Source: Planctomycetota bacterium (GTDB lineage: Bacteria > Planctomycetota > Planctomycetia > Isosphaerales > Isosphaeraceae). From it: 35,417 nucleotides of DNA. The stretch is from positions 1-35,417 of the forward strand of contig JAJYWB010000065.1 of NCBI GenBank assembly GCA_021791715.1. Reading direction: 5' to 3'. Position numbers and translations under genes: made by a program. Shown in pieces: positions 8,464 through 15,640 of the stretch (its first letter is position 1; every line of letters begins with the position of its first letter). Below the pieces are notes generated by a model. That model was not told where the DNA came from and did not search any database. It saw only the letters and a program-made list of their open reading frames with translations.

Positions 8464-8859
8464 ATGAAAGATCATATGCTGGTTTCGCTGGGGGCCGTCG
8501 GAGGTGGAATCGCCGGGTATTTCGCATTCGCGTGGTTGCTTCGATACGGGCTCTACGGTCTCGTATTGCCGGGAGGCCTTTTGGGTTTTGGAGCGGGAAT
8601 CGCCAAGAATCGTTCGATCGTGATCGCCGCTTGCTGCGGGACGGCGGCGACGGCGCTCGGCGTTTTCGCCGAATGGCGGAATTTCCCGTTTCAGGCCGAC
8701 GAAAGCTTATCTTATTTTATCATGCATCTTTATGATTTAAGAGCGGCGACCGTCGTGATGATCGCGCTCGGCGGCGCGATCGGTTTTTGGATCCCGTTTC
8801 GGCGAATCGAACCGAATCCGCTCGTTCCAATGATCAAAAACAAAGAAATCGGCGAGTAA
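8464..8859 (+). CDS. Small multipass membrane protein, unknown function
   Basis: This 131-residue protein is mostly hydrophobic. Likely membrane helices lie at about 5-24, 28-46, 52-68 and 94-112. A Gly-rich segment LPGGLLGFGAGIAKNRS joins the second and third helices, and the C-terminus is charged (PFRRIEPNPL, then IKNKEIGE). I do not recognise a family with confidence. The ATG has AGGA about seven bases before it and a TATAAT box just upstream. It is a single-gene unit: the tRNA lies divergently upstream, and greA follows after a 400-bp gap that holds a strong hairpin. Confidence 0.7.
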   Translation: MKDHMLVSLGAVGGGIAGYFAFAWLLRYGLYGLVLPGGLLGFGAGIAKNRSIVIAACCGTAATALGVFAEWRNFPFQADESLSYFIMHLYDLRAATVVMIALGGAIGFWIPFRRIEPNPLVPMIKNKEIGE

Positions 8860-9033
8860 TTATTTAATAAATCATTGATTCGTGTCGTTCGCGACGCGCC
8901 GGCCGCGTGCGTTTGCGAGCGAGGTTCTTTCGGTAGGAGATCGAGGCGAGCCGTTCGATTTGAGTTTGAGGCTTTCGCTCGGCGGGTCGAAATCGAATTT
9001 GAGAAGGCGAGGGGAGGGTCGGCGGGCTTGATC

Positions 9034-9062
9034 TTGCAAATCGACGGTGAGCGCACTAGCAT
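9034..9062 (+). promoter_or_regulatory. Candidate promoter for greA
   Basis: TTGCAA (9034-9039) and TAGCAT (9057-9062) are spaced by 17 bases. Initiation near 9069 would place the 9076-9110 hairpin at the very start of an untranslated leader of about 190 nt. The rest of the 8860-9259 gap shows no gene. Confidence 0.45.
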
Positions 9063-9075
9063 GAATTAAATAAAG

Positions 9076-9110
9076 ACCGCGGGCGTGGACCGATCGTCCA
9101 TGACCGCGGT
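9076..9110 (+). terminator. Terminator-like hairpin in the greA leader
   Basis: Two seven-base-pair helices separated by one G-A mismatch (ACCGCGG-G-CGTGGAC against GTCCATG-A-CCGCGGT) enclose a five-base loop. The hairpin is followed by the T-rich stretch GTTTGCTTTTGTTT. On the other strand it is followed by CTTTATTTAATTC, so it may work in both directions. It could attenuate greA or end transcription from the gene at 8464-8859. Confidence 0.6.
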
Positions 9111-9259
9111 GTTTGCTTTTGTTTAGGCGAGTCGGAAAGTCGTTTTTCAGAGCTTTTTGAGGTCGTCCACATGCGAGACGGGCGACGGCCGGAGGCGGGC
9201 CTTGGGTTCGTTGCGGCCGCCCCGGGCTTCATGAGGCGTTTTTCGGGAGGATTAGGAAC

Positions 9260-9739
9260 ATGACGGGTGATCGTGTACCTATGTCGAAGGATGGATACGA
9301 GAAGCTGAAGACGCAACTCGACAAGATGAAGAACGACGATATGCCGAAAATCGCCGAGCAAATCGCCGAGGCGAGATCGTTCGGTGATTTATCAGAGAAC
9401 GCCGAATTCGACGCGGCGGTCGAGGCTCAGGGGATGCTGCAGGCGCGGATCGACGACCTTCAAAGCAAGCTCGCGCGGGCGTTTATCGTCGATAAGACGA
9501 CGTTGCCGACCGATCGAGTCGTCTTTTCGTCGAAGGTGCGCGTGCTCGACATGGATCTCGACGAGGAGGAGGATTTCACACTCGTCGGCCCCGGCGAGGA
9601 GGATTACGACAACAATAAAATTCTCCTCACGAGCCCGATCGGCCAGGGGCTTCTGGGCAAGAAGGTCGGCGACGAGGTCGTCATTCCCGTCCCTCGCGGC
9701 GTGCTTCGGCTAAAAATCGTCGGCATCGGTATCGATTGA
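9260..9739 (+). CDS. greA: Transcription elongation factor GreA
   Basis: GreA rescues backtracked RNA polymerase by inserting its coiled coil into the secondary channel and promoting cleavage of the nascent RNA. At 159 residues it has the usual length. The N-terminal coiled coil (about 10-75) carries the acidic tip D43-L-S-E46-N-A-E49, corresponding to the catalytic acidic residues of the family. The C-terminal FKBP-like domain contains LLTSPIGQGLLGKKVGDEV and ends VPRGVLRLKIVGI. The ATG is preceded by GGGAGGA at suitable distance. The gene stands alone and is convergent with the pseudouridine synthase downstream. A long leader with a terminator-like hairpin suggests regulation. Confidence 0.96.
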   Translation: MTGDRVPMSKDGYEKLKTQLDKMKNDDMPKIAEQIAEARSFGDLSENAEFDAAVEAQGMLQARIDDLQSKLARAFIVDKTTLPTDRVVFSSKVRVLDMDLDEEEDFTLVGPGEEDYDNNKILLTSPIGQGLLGKKVGDEVVIPVPRGVLRLKIVGIGID

Positions 9740-9741
9740 TT

Positions 9742-9768
9742 TCCGGCGCGATCATTCGATTCGCCGGA
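9742..9768. terminator. Hairpin between convergent greA and pseudouridine synthase genes
   Basis: TCCGGCG and CGCCGGA form a seven-base-pair stem just after the greA stop codon and 47 bases before the end of the opposing gene. There is no real T-tract, so it may be only a transcript-end stabiliser. Confidence 0.35.
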
Positions 9769-9814
9769 TATTGATGCGATTTGGATTCGATCAGATTTGA
9801 CGGAGTTCCTCGGC

Positions 9815-10543
9815 TTACGAATCAATCGATCGAACGAGATAACCCGATTCGCGCCACCACGCGGGAACATCGGCCTGGAACGTCATCCACTCATAGGTTT
9901 GAGGGTGACGGATCGTGAGCGATCGCGCGTGGAGGGCGATACCCATCAAATTATCGGCGGTTGAACCGTAATGGATATCGCCGACGATCGGAATTCCCCG
10001 CGCCGAGGTTTGCGCCCTCAGTTGATGCGATCGACCCGTCTCGGGATGCAAGAAGAGCAGGGTGTATGCTGGGTTTGGATCGCAACCGCGTTCGTCTTCG
10101 GATCGAGAACGCCCGCCGATCTCGAATCGAGTGACGGCTCGTTTCGCTCCCGGACGTTCGTCGCCGACGATCATCCTTGACGGTACGGCGGGATCGGGGC
10201 CGAGCCAATCGATCCATTCGCCGCTCGGCTCGTTCGGCGACCCCTCGACGATCGCCCAGTAGGTTTTGACGACACGGCGACCTTCGAAATCTTTCGCCAA
10301 CCGACGCGCCGCGCGGGGGGTCTTGGCCCAAACGATAACCCCCGAAACCGGTTTGTCCAACCGATGAACCGTCCCGAGATACGCTTGTTCGTCATTTGTG
10401 CTTTTATGAAGATACGAACGGATTTGATCTTCGAGAGAGATCTCTCCGGGCCGATTGTCGGCGAATTGAGTGAGTACGCCGTTCGGCTTGGAGACGACGA
10501 CGCAATGCGGGTCTTCATACAGGATCGAAAACGGCGGATTCAT
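9815..10543 (-). CDS. RluA-family pseudouridine synthase
   Basis: This enzyme isomerises uridine to pseudouridine in rRNA or tRNA. The diagnostic RluA motif is present: HRLDKPVSGVIVWAK with the catalytic Asp at about residue 63. Before it come ILYEDPHCVVVSKPNGV and after it KTYWAIVEG. The C-terminal part has the TGRSHQLRAQ segment and IVGDIHYG typical of the family. There is no S4 RNA-binding domain at the N-terminus, so it is the short form (about 242 residues). The start is uncertain: the ATG at 10543 matches the conserved beginning (PPFSILYED), but an in-frame ATG at 10633 would add 30 residues with no family similarity. Which RNA position it modifies cannot be read from the sequence. Confidence 0.92.
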   Translation of the reverse strand: MNPPFSILYEDPHCVVVSKPNGVLTQFADNRPGEISLEDQIRSYLHKSTNDEQAYLGTVHRLDKPVSGVIVWAKTPRAARRLAKDFEGRRVVKTYWAIVEGSPNEPSGEWIDWLGPDPAVPSRMIVGDERPGAKRAVTRFEIGGRSRSEDERGCDPNPAYTLLFLHPETGRSHQLRAQTSARGIPIVGDIHYGSTADNLMGIALHARSLTIRHPQTYEWMTFQADVPAWWRESGYLVRSIDS

Positions 10544-10653
10544 AACGTTCGTCGAGTGAAAAAAATGGGTCGAATCGTCCGGCGCGACGCCGCGCGCGGC
10601 CGCTCGACCCGATTGAAGGATCGACGCCGTCATAAGAGCCCCCGCCGCGCGGA

Positions 10654-11124
10654 TTAATTATACGGATTCGTTCCCGGAGCATTGATCGGAGGATTCCCGG
10701 CGCCCGACATTCCAGGCCCGCCGATTCCCTGCACGCCGCCGCTCGGCATCTGAACCTGGGGCGCGAAGCCCGATCCCGCGGGAGGCGAATACGAAGTCGG
10801 TCCGCCCACGCCGACGCCGTTGTTCACTCCGGGGTATCCTCCCATGTTCGCGCTCATGTTCATTCCACTCATAGGAGCGGTTTGCGGTTCGGTGCTGAAA
10901 CCTCCGTTGGTGATCGGAGCGTTTGAGTTCGCACTCGTGGTCGCGCTCGTTGTCGCGTTCGGGTTTGTCGTCGCCCCTGGATTCGTGGTCGAAGTCGCCG
11001 ACCGTCCAATATCGGAAGACACGCTGGGAGATCCCGAGAGATCGGACTTGGGAGTCCGACAACCCGCGGCCGCCAGCACAAGGCTCAATCCGCAACCGGC
11101 CAAAACGCCAATTCGCCGATCCAT
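10654..11124 (-). CDS. Low-complexity lipoprotein
   Basis: This 156-residue protein has a lipoprotein signal: positive MDRR, a hydrophobic run and the lipobox LAAAGC, giving a lipidated Cys at about residue 21. The mature part is low-complexity, Ser/Thr/Asn-rich at first (repeats of TTNP and TTSA) and then Gly/Pro/Met-rich, and probably disordered. The ATG at 11124 is chosen because AGGAG lies eight bases before it and it starts directly at the signal peptide. No function can be proposed. It is divergent from nothing close: about 600 bp of mostly non-coding DNA lies upstream. Confidence 0.75.
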   Translation of the reverse strand: MDRRIGVLAGCGLSLVLAAAGCRTPKSDLSGSPSVSSDIGRSATSTTNPGATTNPNATTSATTSANSNAPITNGGFSTEPQTAPMSGMNMSANMGGYPGVNNGVGVGGPTSYSPPAGSGFAPQVQMPSGGVQGIGGPGMSGAGNPPINAPGTNPYN

Positions 11125-11455
11125 CGGCAAGACTCCTAAATCCTTGGACATGAAGCGATTCGCTCGCGAAGCCGACGGTTTTCGGTTCCAAACGAATCAC
11201 CGCTTTACGCCGCGTTCGATCCCGATCACGTTCGCGCGTCCGTCGCTTCGGTACGCGATACGACCTACCGGAATTCCATCTCGCGCGAGGCCCGAACGAG
11301 AACCGCCCGGAGCTTCGACTCGCGCCGAATATGACGGCGTGGGATCTTACCGATTTCGATCGATCGGTCAACCGCAATCGTATCGAGCGTTTCAAAAGTT
11401 TCGCATCGAGCCGAACCTCGCGAGAGAAGAGCCAGGCGACGGTTCATGCAATCTC

Positions 11456-11508
11456 ATTTCTTCATCATTTTATCCGCGAATTCGAACATCGCTTTGGTCG
11501 CTGGGTCG
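11456..11508 (-). pseudogene. Remnant of an esterase 3' end (left direct repeat)
   Basis: These 53 bases match 12522-12574, the end of the neighbouring esterase gene, with two mismatches. Translated on the minus strand they give DPATKAMFEFADKMMKK followed by a stop, against ...DKLMKK in the intact gene. Upstream similarity fades at once, so this is either the relic of a duplicated gene or one of a pair of direct repeats bounding the DUF4058 gene. The remainder of 11125-11728 holds nothing else I can identify. Confidence 0.75.
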
Positions 11509-11728
11509 GGAGATCGATACGCGCCGTGTCGGTTACGGATGATCGATCGGAAATCCGATGAACGACGGTCGAAAGATGAGCGATTCATCGCCGAAGCGAC
11601 GTTCACGCCTTAATGGAATCGTGATTGAGCTTCCGATGTTGAAGCCCCGGATTCCGGACGTTGCGAAATCATTTCCGGGTCGGCCGGTTTTGATTTCCGC
11701 GTCGGTGCGTTCCAGGTTGTGAGACAAA

Positions 11729-12457
11729 TTATCCATTCGCGGCCGGCTCGATGATTTGCTTAAGAATCGACGGGAAAACCTCCCACGCGCCCATGTAGGT
11801 CGATTCCAGAGGCGCCGGGATGTAACGACTTTCTGAGAGGAAAATCGGCATCGACGGGAGCGGGTCGCCGAGGCCGAGAGATTCCACATACGCCGTTGGA
11901 ACGTCGCCGCCGATGTATGAGGCTACGATCAGAGGTTTTCCGGGCGGAATCTCGAAGGGTTGATCCTCGAATTCGTCCCAGATCGCTTTGTGAATACCGT
12001 GGGGGTCGCGGGAAGTTGGTGGGAAGAGATCGACGACGAGTAAATGCACGCCTTGAATCAGGATGTCGGCGGCTTTTTGAACGAACGACCGAATCGCGTT
12101 TCGACTCGCCTTGTTCCCCGGCGACACGATTTCGATGATCGCGACCACTTTTCCACGACCGTGCCGAATGACGACTCGATCGGCTCGTTTCGCGTAATCG
12201 ACCTTTTCGATTTTGGTGATCACGCGTGCCGTAGGGGGCGCCTCGGCGATTGCGAGACCGCCGGCTACGTCCTTCGGACCGTGAGTTTGAAGGGTGACGA
12301 CGTCAGGAATCGGGCGATCCGCGACCTGTTCGGTCATCGCGAAGTATTCAAGGGGTAATAGGCCGCCGTTGAGCGCGTTCGAGAGGTTCACAACCCAAGT
12401 TTGATGGAAGTGATGAAAATCACCCGCTTCGAGCCGGGTCCAATCGTGAATCGGCAT
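11729..12457 (-). CDS. DUF4058 family protein, copy 2
   Basis: This 242-residue protein begins MPIHDWTRLEAGDFHHFHQTW, the second common opening of DUF4058 proteins, with ALNGGLLPLEYFAMTEQ after it. It has Pro51-Asp52 (IPDVVTLQ), the core strand with Glu109 in IIEIVSPGNK and Lys116, and an acidic strand LLVVDLFPP (about 139-147). It is only distantly related to copy 1 at 2815-3648. The ribosome site GGAGAAGG is close to the ATG. The whole gene lies between two 53-bp direct repeats (11456-11508 and 12522-12574), the right one being the end of the esterase gene. It could therefore have arrived as a small cassette. Confidence 0.86.
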   Translation of the reverse strand: MPIHDWTRLEAGDFHHFHQTWVVNLSNALNGGLLPLEYFAMTEQVADRPIPDVVTLQTHGPKDVAGGLAIAEAPPTARVITKIEKVDYAKRADRVVIRHGRGKVVAIIEIVSPGNKASRNAIRSFVQKAADILIQGVHLLVVDLFPPTSRDPHGIHKAIWDEFEDQPFEIPPGKPLIVASYIGGDVPTAYVESLGLGDPLPSMPIFLSESRYIPAPLESTYMGAWEVFPSILKQIIEPAANG

Positions 12458-12519
12458 ATACCTTCTCCCAGATCACATACGATTGTACCTCGCTCGGCGA
12501 TTCGAGACAATCTCCATCG

Positions 12520-13413
12520 TTATTTCTTCATCAATTTATCCGCGAATTCGAACATCGCTTTGGTCGCGGGGTCGTCGGAAAGTCCGAGGTCGTCGTTGAG
12601 CTTGGAATGTTCGGAGTTTTGGGCGCCGAATAGCTTCGCGGGGACGCCGGCCTCGGTGAGGACCGAGGCGAGTCGTTTGGCTTGAGCCGAGGTGTCGGGA
12701 TGATCGGCGACATAAAGCAAAAGGAAGGGAGGAACGCCCTTGCCCCGACTCACGTGGTTGACCGCCGAGAAATCGCGGTGCTTCGCGGGGTCGCCGCCGA
12801 ATTTCTCGTAATGGCCGAATTTCGGTTCGGGTTGACCGAGCGCTTTGCGGCGCGCCGAGGTGGTCGCGATCTCAAGAGGTATATCGTACGTATCGCCGTC
12901 GACGGGAATGCAGCCTTTGATGATCGATAAATTCAGCCCCTCGGCTTTGAGATAGCGATCGTCGGTGCAGATGAGCGCCGCGAGCTGAGCCCCCGCGGAA
13001 TGCCCCATCACGAGGATTCGATCGGGATCGCCGCCGTATTCCGCGATATGTTCATGAACCCACCGCATCGATTCGGCGACGTCGCGGACGATCGTTCGCA
13101 TATCGACTTTGGGGAGCAACCGGTAGTTGATCGACACGAAAACATACCCTTTTTCGACGAACGCCTTGGGCTTGACCCTGGCTTCTTTTTTATCGCCTCC
13201 TTGCCAACCCTCGCCGTGAATCCAGAACAGCACGGGAAGGTTTTTGGCGTTCTCGGGAGCGTAGACGTCGAGCTTTCGCAGTTCGTCCGCGGGCTCGGAG
13301 TAGGGGATATCGAGCTTGACGCTCTGCGCGCCCGCCGCGGAGACGAAAGCCAAGGAGACGAAAAAATAAGCGAATCGATTCATGTGTGCCGCGTTAAGAA
13401 TAAAGGCGCGCAT
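12520..13413 (-). CDS. Secreted alpha/beta-hydrolase (esterase/lipase)
   Basis: This is an alpha/beta-hydrolase of the BD-FAE/carboxylesterase type, presumably exported. A signal peptide is followed by AAGAQS cleavage-like residues. The oxyanion motif is HGEGW (66-70, a variant of HGGGW) and the nucleophile elbow is GHSAG with Ser139. A late Asp in YVADHPD and a His in NSEHSKL complete the triad. At about 290 residues it has normal length. Two starts are possible: ATG at 13413, which has a GGAG upstream, or ATG at 13383, where the signal peptide proper (MNRFAYFFVSLAFVSAAG) begins but no ribosome site is seen. Its 3' end overlaps the right member of a direct-repeat pair. Substrate unknown. Confidence 0.88.
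   Translation of the reverse strand: MRAFILNAAHMNRFAYFFVSLAFVSAAGAQSVKLDIPYSEPADELRKLDVYAPENAKNLPVLFWIHGEGWQGGDKKEARVKPKAFVEKGYVFVSINYRLLPKVDMRTIVRDVAESMRWVHEHIAEYGGDPDRILVMGHSAGAQLAALICTDDRYLKAEGLNLSIIKGCIPVDGDTYDIPLEIATTSARRKALGQPEPKFGHYEKFGGDPAKHRDFSAVNHVSRGKGVPPFLLLYVADHPDTSAQAKRLASVLTEAGVPAKLFGAQNSEHSKLNDDLGLSDDPATKAMFEFADKLMKK
12522..12574. repeat. Right 53-bp direct repeat (esterase 3' end)
   Basis: This matches 11456-11508 in the same orientation with two mismatches. Together the two copies bound about 1 kb containing only the DUF4058 gene. The repeat covers the last codons of the esterase, the arrangement seen when elements insert at gene ends, although simple duplication is also possible. 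Confidence 0.75.
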
Positions 13414-13626
13414 AAGATGTATCTCCGCGGTGGCCCCGTTTCGTCGGTGATGAACGCGAACGTTTCGGGTGAAATTCCATCAGGCCGGAGCGGTCGAGTC
13501 AAGCCGCCGCCGGCTGATCTTACACATCGCCCAAAACTCCGGCGGCCGAGCGCGATGTTAGACATCCAGGGCACGTGCATTTGGAGATATTTTCCTCCAT
13601 CTGAAAAACGGATCGATTATACGGCG

Positions 13627-13655
13627 TTGACTTATGTTCTCAATGACACTATAAT
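13627..13655 (+). promoter_or_regulatory. Near-consensus sigma-70 promoter of a candidate small RNA
   Basis: TTGACT (13627-13632) and a perfect TATAAT (13650-13655) are separated by exactly 17 bases. This is the best promoter in the window. It fires toward a terminator about 110 bases downstream, with no credible reading frame between. Confidence 0.75.
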
Positions 13656-13661
13656 AACAGT

Positions 13662-13770
13662 GTGGTTGGGAGGGCTGAATCTCTTGGTTCGCCGGCGTTC
13701 ATCGCCGCCCGGCTGCATTTTTGAGTTACTCGAACCGGCGGCGGCTTCTTTGGGGCCGTCGCCGGTTTTT
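13662..13770 (+). ncRNA. Candidate small RNA of about 109 nt, unassigned
   Basis: A strong promoter at 13627-13655 and a textbook terminator at 13733-13770 bracket this stretch. A transcript starting near 13662 could form an internal hairpin (CGGCG-TTCAT-CGCCG) and then the terminator stem. I see no SRP RNA, 6S, tmRNA or RNase P motifs. It could also be a leader for the HD hydrolase gene 255 bases on, with the terminator as attenuator, but no alternative antiterminator is obvious. The flanking parts of the 13414-14024 gap show nothing else. Confidence 0.55.
13733..13770 (+). terminator. Intrinsic terminator of the candidate small RNA
   Basis: Thirteen consecutive pairs (AACCGGCGGCGGC with GCCGTCGCCGGTT, one being G-T) close a nine-base loop and run straight into a T-tract. 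There is no T-tract on the opposite strand, so it acts in the plus direction. Confidence 0.8.
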
Positions 13771-14024
13771 CATGGTAAAGACTTCAATCCGATCGCTATA
13801 ACCTCGGGTTTCCGTTCGATCTTAAACGCGCCGCACTGCGAAAAGAAAACGCTCGTGGACTGAGGGTACAACAGGTTCCACTTTTCGTATTGATATCGAT
13901 TGTCCGGCGAAATCGGCAATGTTGCCCTTGATTCGCCGACGATTTAAGATCGAACCCGGCTTTTTTCTGGAATCCTCGCCGATCGCGATCCCCGTTTTCG
14001 CGATCCTTACCCTCGGCCGTCGAC

Positions 14025-14663
14025 ATGCCTTATTCCGAACGATTTGAGCAAGCTTTGATCCTGGCGAATCGGCTCCACGCGAACCAATTTCGCAAGGGGA
14101 CGAAGGTTCCTTATCTCACGCATCTGCTCGCGGTCGCGGCGATCGTCGGCGAAAACGGCGGGTCCGAGGATCAAATGATCGCGGCGCTCCTGCACGACGC
14201 CCCCGAGGATCAGGGGGGACATGAAACGCTCGAACTCATTCGGACGCAATTCGGCGATACCGTCGCGCGGATTGTCGCGGGCTGCTCCGACACGTTCGAA
14301 TCGCCCAAACCTCCCTGGAAGGCGCGAAAGAACGCTTATATCCATCGGTTAAAGACAGAGATCGATCAAGAAGTGCTTCCGGTCGTTTTAGCCGATAAAC
14401 TGCACAACGCGCGGTCGATCGTCGACGATCTGAAGGTTCATGGGCCTCGAACGCTCGATCGATTCACCGGGGGTATCGAGGGAACGGTTTGGTATTACCG
14501 CGAGGTCGCCGCGGTGTTGACCAAGCTGCTCGATTCACCCTCGGTCGAACGATTGAACGAGATCGTGAACGAAATGGAGCGATTGAGCGGGCTTGTTAAA
14601 GATCATAATGATCAAGACGTATTTAAAATCCGGGATCTTGATTGCGACGAGACGGGCCGATGA
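14025..14663 (+). CDS. HD-domain hydrolase of the SpoT/MESH1 type
   Basis: This 212-residue protein is a stand-alone HD phosphohydrolase. Metal ligands are His33 in YLTHLLAV, His57-Asp58 in ALLHDAPED and Asp124 in VLADKLHNAR. The Glu-Asp after HD and the LADKLHNA segment are typical of the (p)ppGpp hydrolase half of SpoT/Rel and of small alarmone hydrolases. No synthetase or TGS domain is present. The exact nucleotide substrate is inferred, not proven. The stop overlaps the ATG of the next gene (ATGA at 14660), so the pair is probably translated as a unit. No good ribosome site precedes the ATG at 14025. Confidence 0.86.
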   Translation: MPYSERFEQALILANRLHANQFRKGTKVPYLTHLLAVAAIVGENGGSEDQMIAALLHDAPEDQGGHETLELIRTQFGDTVARIVAGCSDTFESPKPPWKARKNAYIHRLKTEIDQEVLPVVLADKLHNARSIVDDLKVHGPRTLDRFTGGIEGTVWYYREVAAVLTKLLDSPSVERLNEIVNEMERLSGLVKDHNDQDVFKIRDLDCDETGR

Positions 14664-15640
14664 CGCGGATTCGCCGCGGTCCCGGGTTGTGGATTTTGGC
14701 GAGCGCCTTCGCATTCGCTTCGATGGGCGCGTTGACGCACGCGGCGGGAGCGCGTTGTCATTGGCTTGTGATCGCGACTTCGCGGGTTTCGCTGATGTTC
14801 GTGTGGGCGATCGTCGCGGCTCGGCTCGCGGGAGCGCGAACCCCCGTTTTTCATCCCAAAACGCTTTGGATTCGCAGCCTCGCGGGATGTTTCAGTTTGG
14901 TGTGCAATTTTTACGCGCTCACGCGTTTGCCCGTCGCCGATGCGATCTCGCTGACGAATTCGCACCCGATCTGGATCATCGCGCTCTCGGCGATCGTCCT
15001 CCGCAGGCCGCTTCGGCTGAGCGAGATCGCGTGCGTGGCGAGCGGAATCGCCGGGGTTTTCTTGATCCAGCGGCCTCATTTCGCCGAGGCCGATTTCGCC
15101 ACGCTCACGGCGCTTTTGAGCTCGCTTTCGACCGCGGTCGCGATGCTCGGCCTGAACAAACTGAAAGCGATCGATCCCCGCGCCATCGTGGCGCATTTCG
15201 CCGGAACCGCGACGATCGTCTCGGTAATTCTATTATCACTAAATAATAATGTTCTTACATGGAGTCTTTTCAATTCCGTGACGATCGCTCTGTTGGTCGG
15301 CGTCGCGGTTGCGGGGACTTTCGGTCAGTTTTTTTTGACGAAGGCTTACGCCGCGGGATCGCCGACGCGCGTCTCGGTGATCGGGCTTTCGCAGGTCGTC
15401 TTCGCGATCGGATTTGATCTGATGTTTTGGAATCGATCGTTATCGGTCGTGACGCTCGCGGGTTTCGCGCTCGTGATCGCCCCTTCGGCTTGGCTTTTAA
15501 AGCGATCGGCGTACGATCCCGAGTCGTACGAAACGAAGAACGACCTTCGCGTCGATTCGACTCCGCCGCCGCCGGAAGGTTCGGTCACTTCGGCGCGGGA
15601 GGCGCGGCCGAAGCCTTCGAACCCCGCGGCGCGAACGTGA
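14660..15640 (+). CDS. EamA/DMT-family transporter
   Basis: This is a membrane exporter of the drug/metabolite transporter superfamily, 326 residues with about ten hydrophobic helices in two EamA repeats. The first repeat includes LASAFAFASMGALTHAAG and ends IAGVFLIQRP. The second begins ATLTALLSSLSTAVAMLG and ends AGFALVIAPSAWLL, and SPTRVSVIGLSQVVFAIGFD is typical of it. The substrate cannot be deduced. I chose the ATG at 14660, overlapping the upstream stop as ATGA, over a TTG six codons earlier. The C-terminal tail is Pro/Ala-rich, and the last 56 bases overlap the 3' end of the opposing gene at 15585. Confidence 0.88.
   Translation: MTRIRRGPGLWILASAFAFASMGALTHAAGARCHWLVIATSRVSLMFVWAIVAARLAGARTPVFHPKTLWIRSLAGCFSLVCNFYALTRLPVADAISLTNSHPIWIIALSAIVLRRPLRLSEIACVASGIAGVFLIQRPHFAEADFATLTALLSSLSTAVAMLGLNKLKAIDPRAIVAHFAGTATIVSVILLSLNNNVLTWSLFNSVTIALLVGVAVAGTFGQFFLTKAYAAGSPTRVSVIGLSQVVFAIGFDLMFWNRSLSVVTLAGFALVIAPSAWLLKRSAYDPESYETKNDLRVDSTPPPPEGSVTSAREARPKPSNPAART

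Noticed and set aside
13000..13863. Plus-strand open frame of 287 codons
   Set aside because: Its first half is antisense to the esterase and its second half runs through the sRNA promoter and terminator. There is no protein-like composition.
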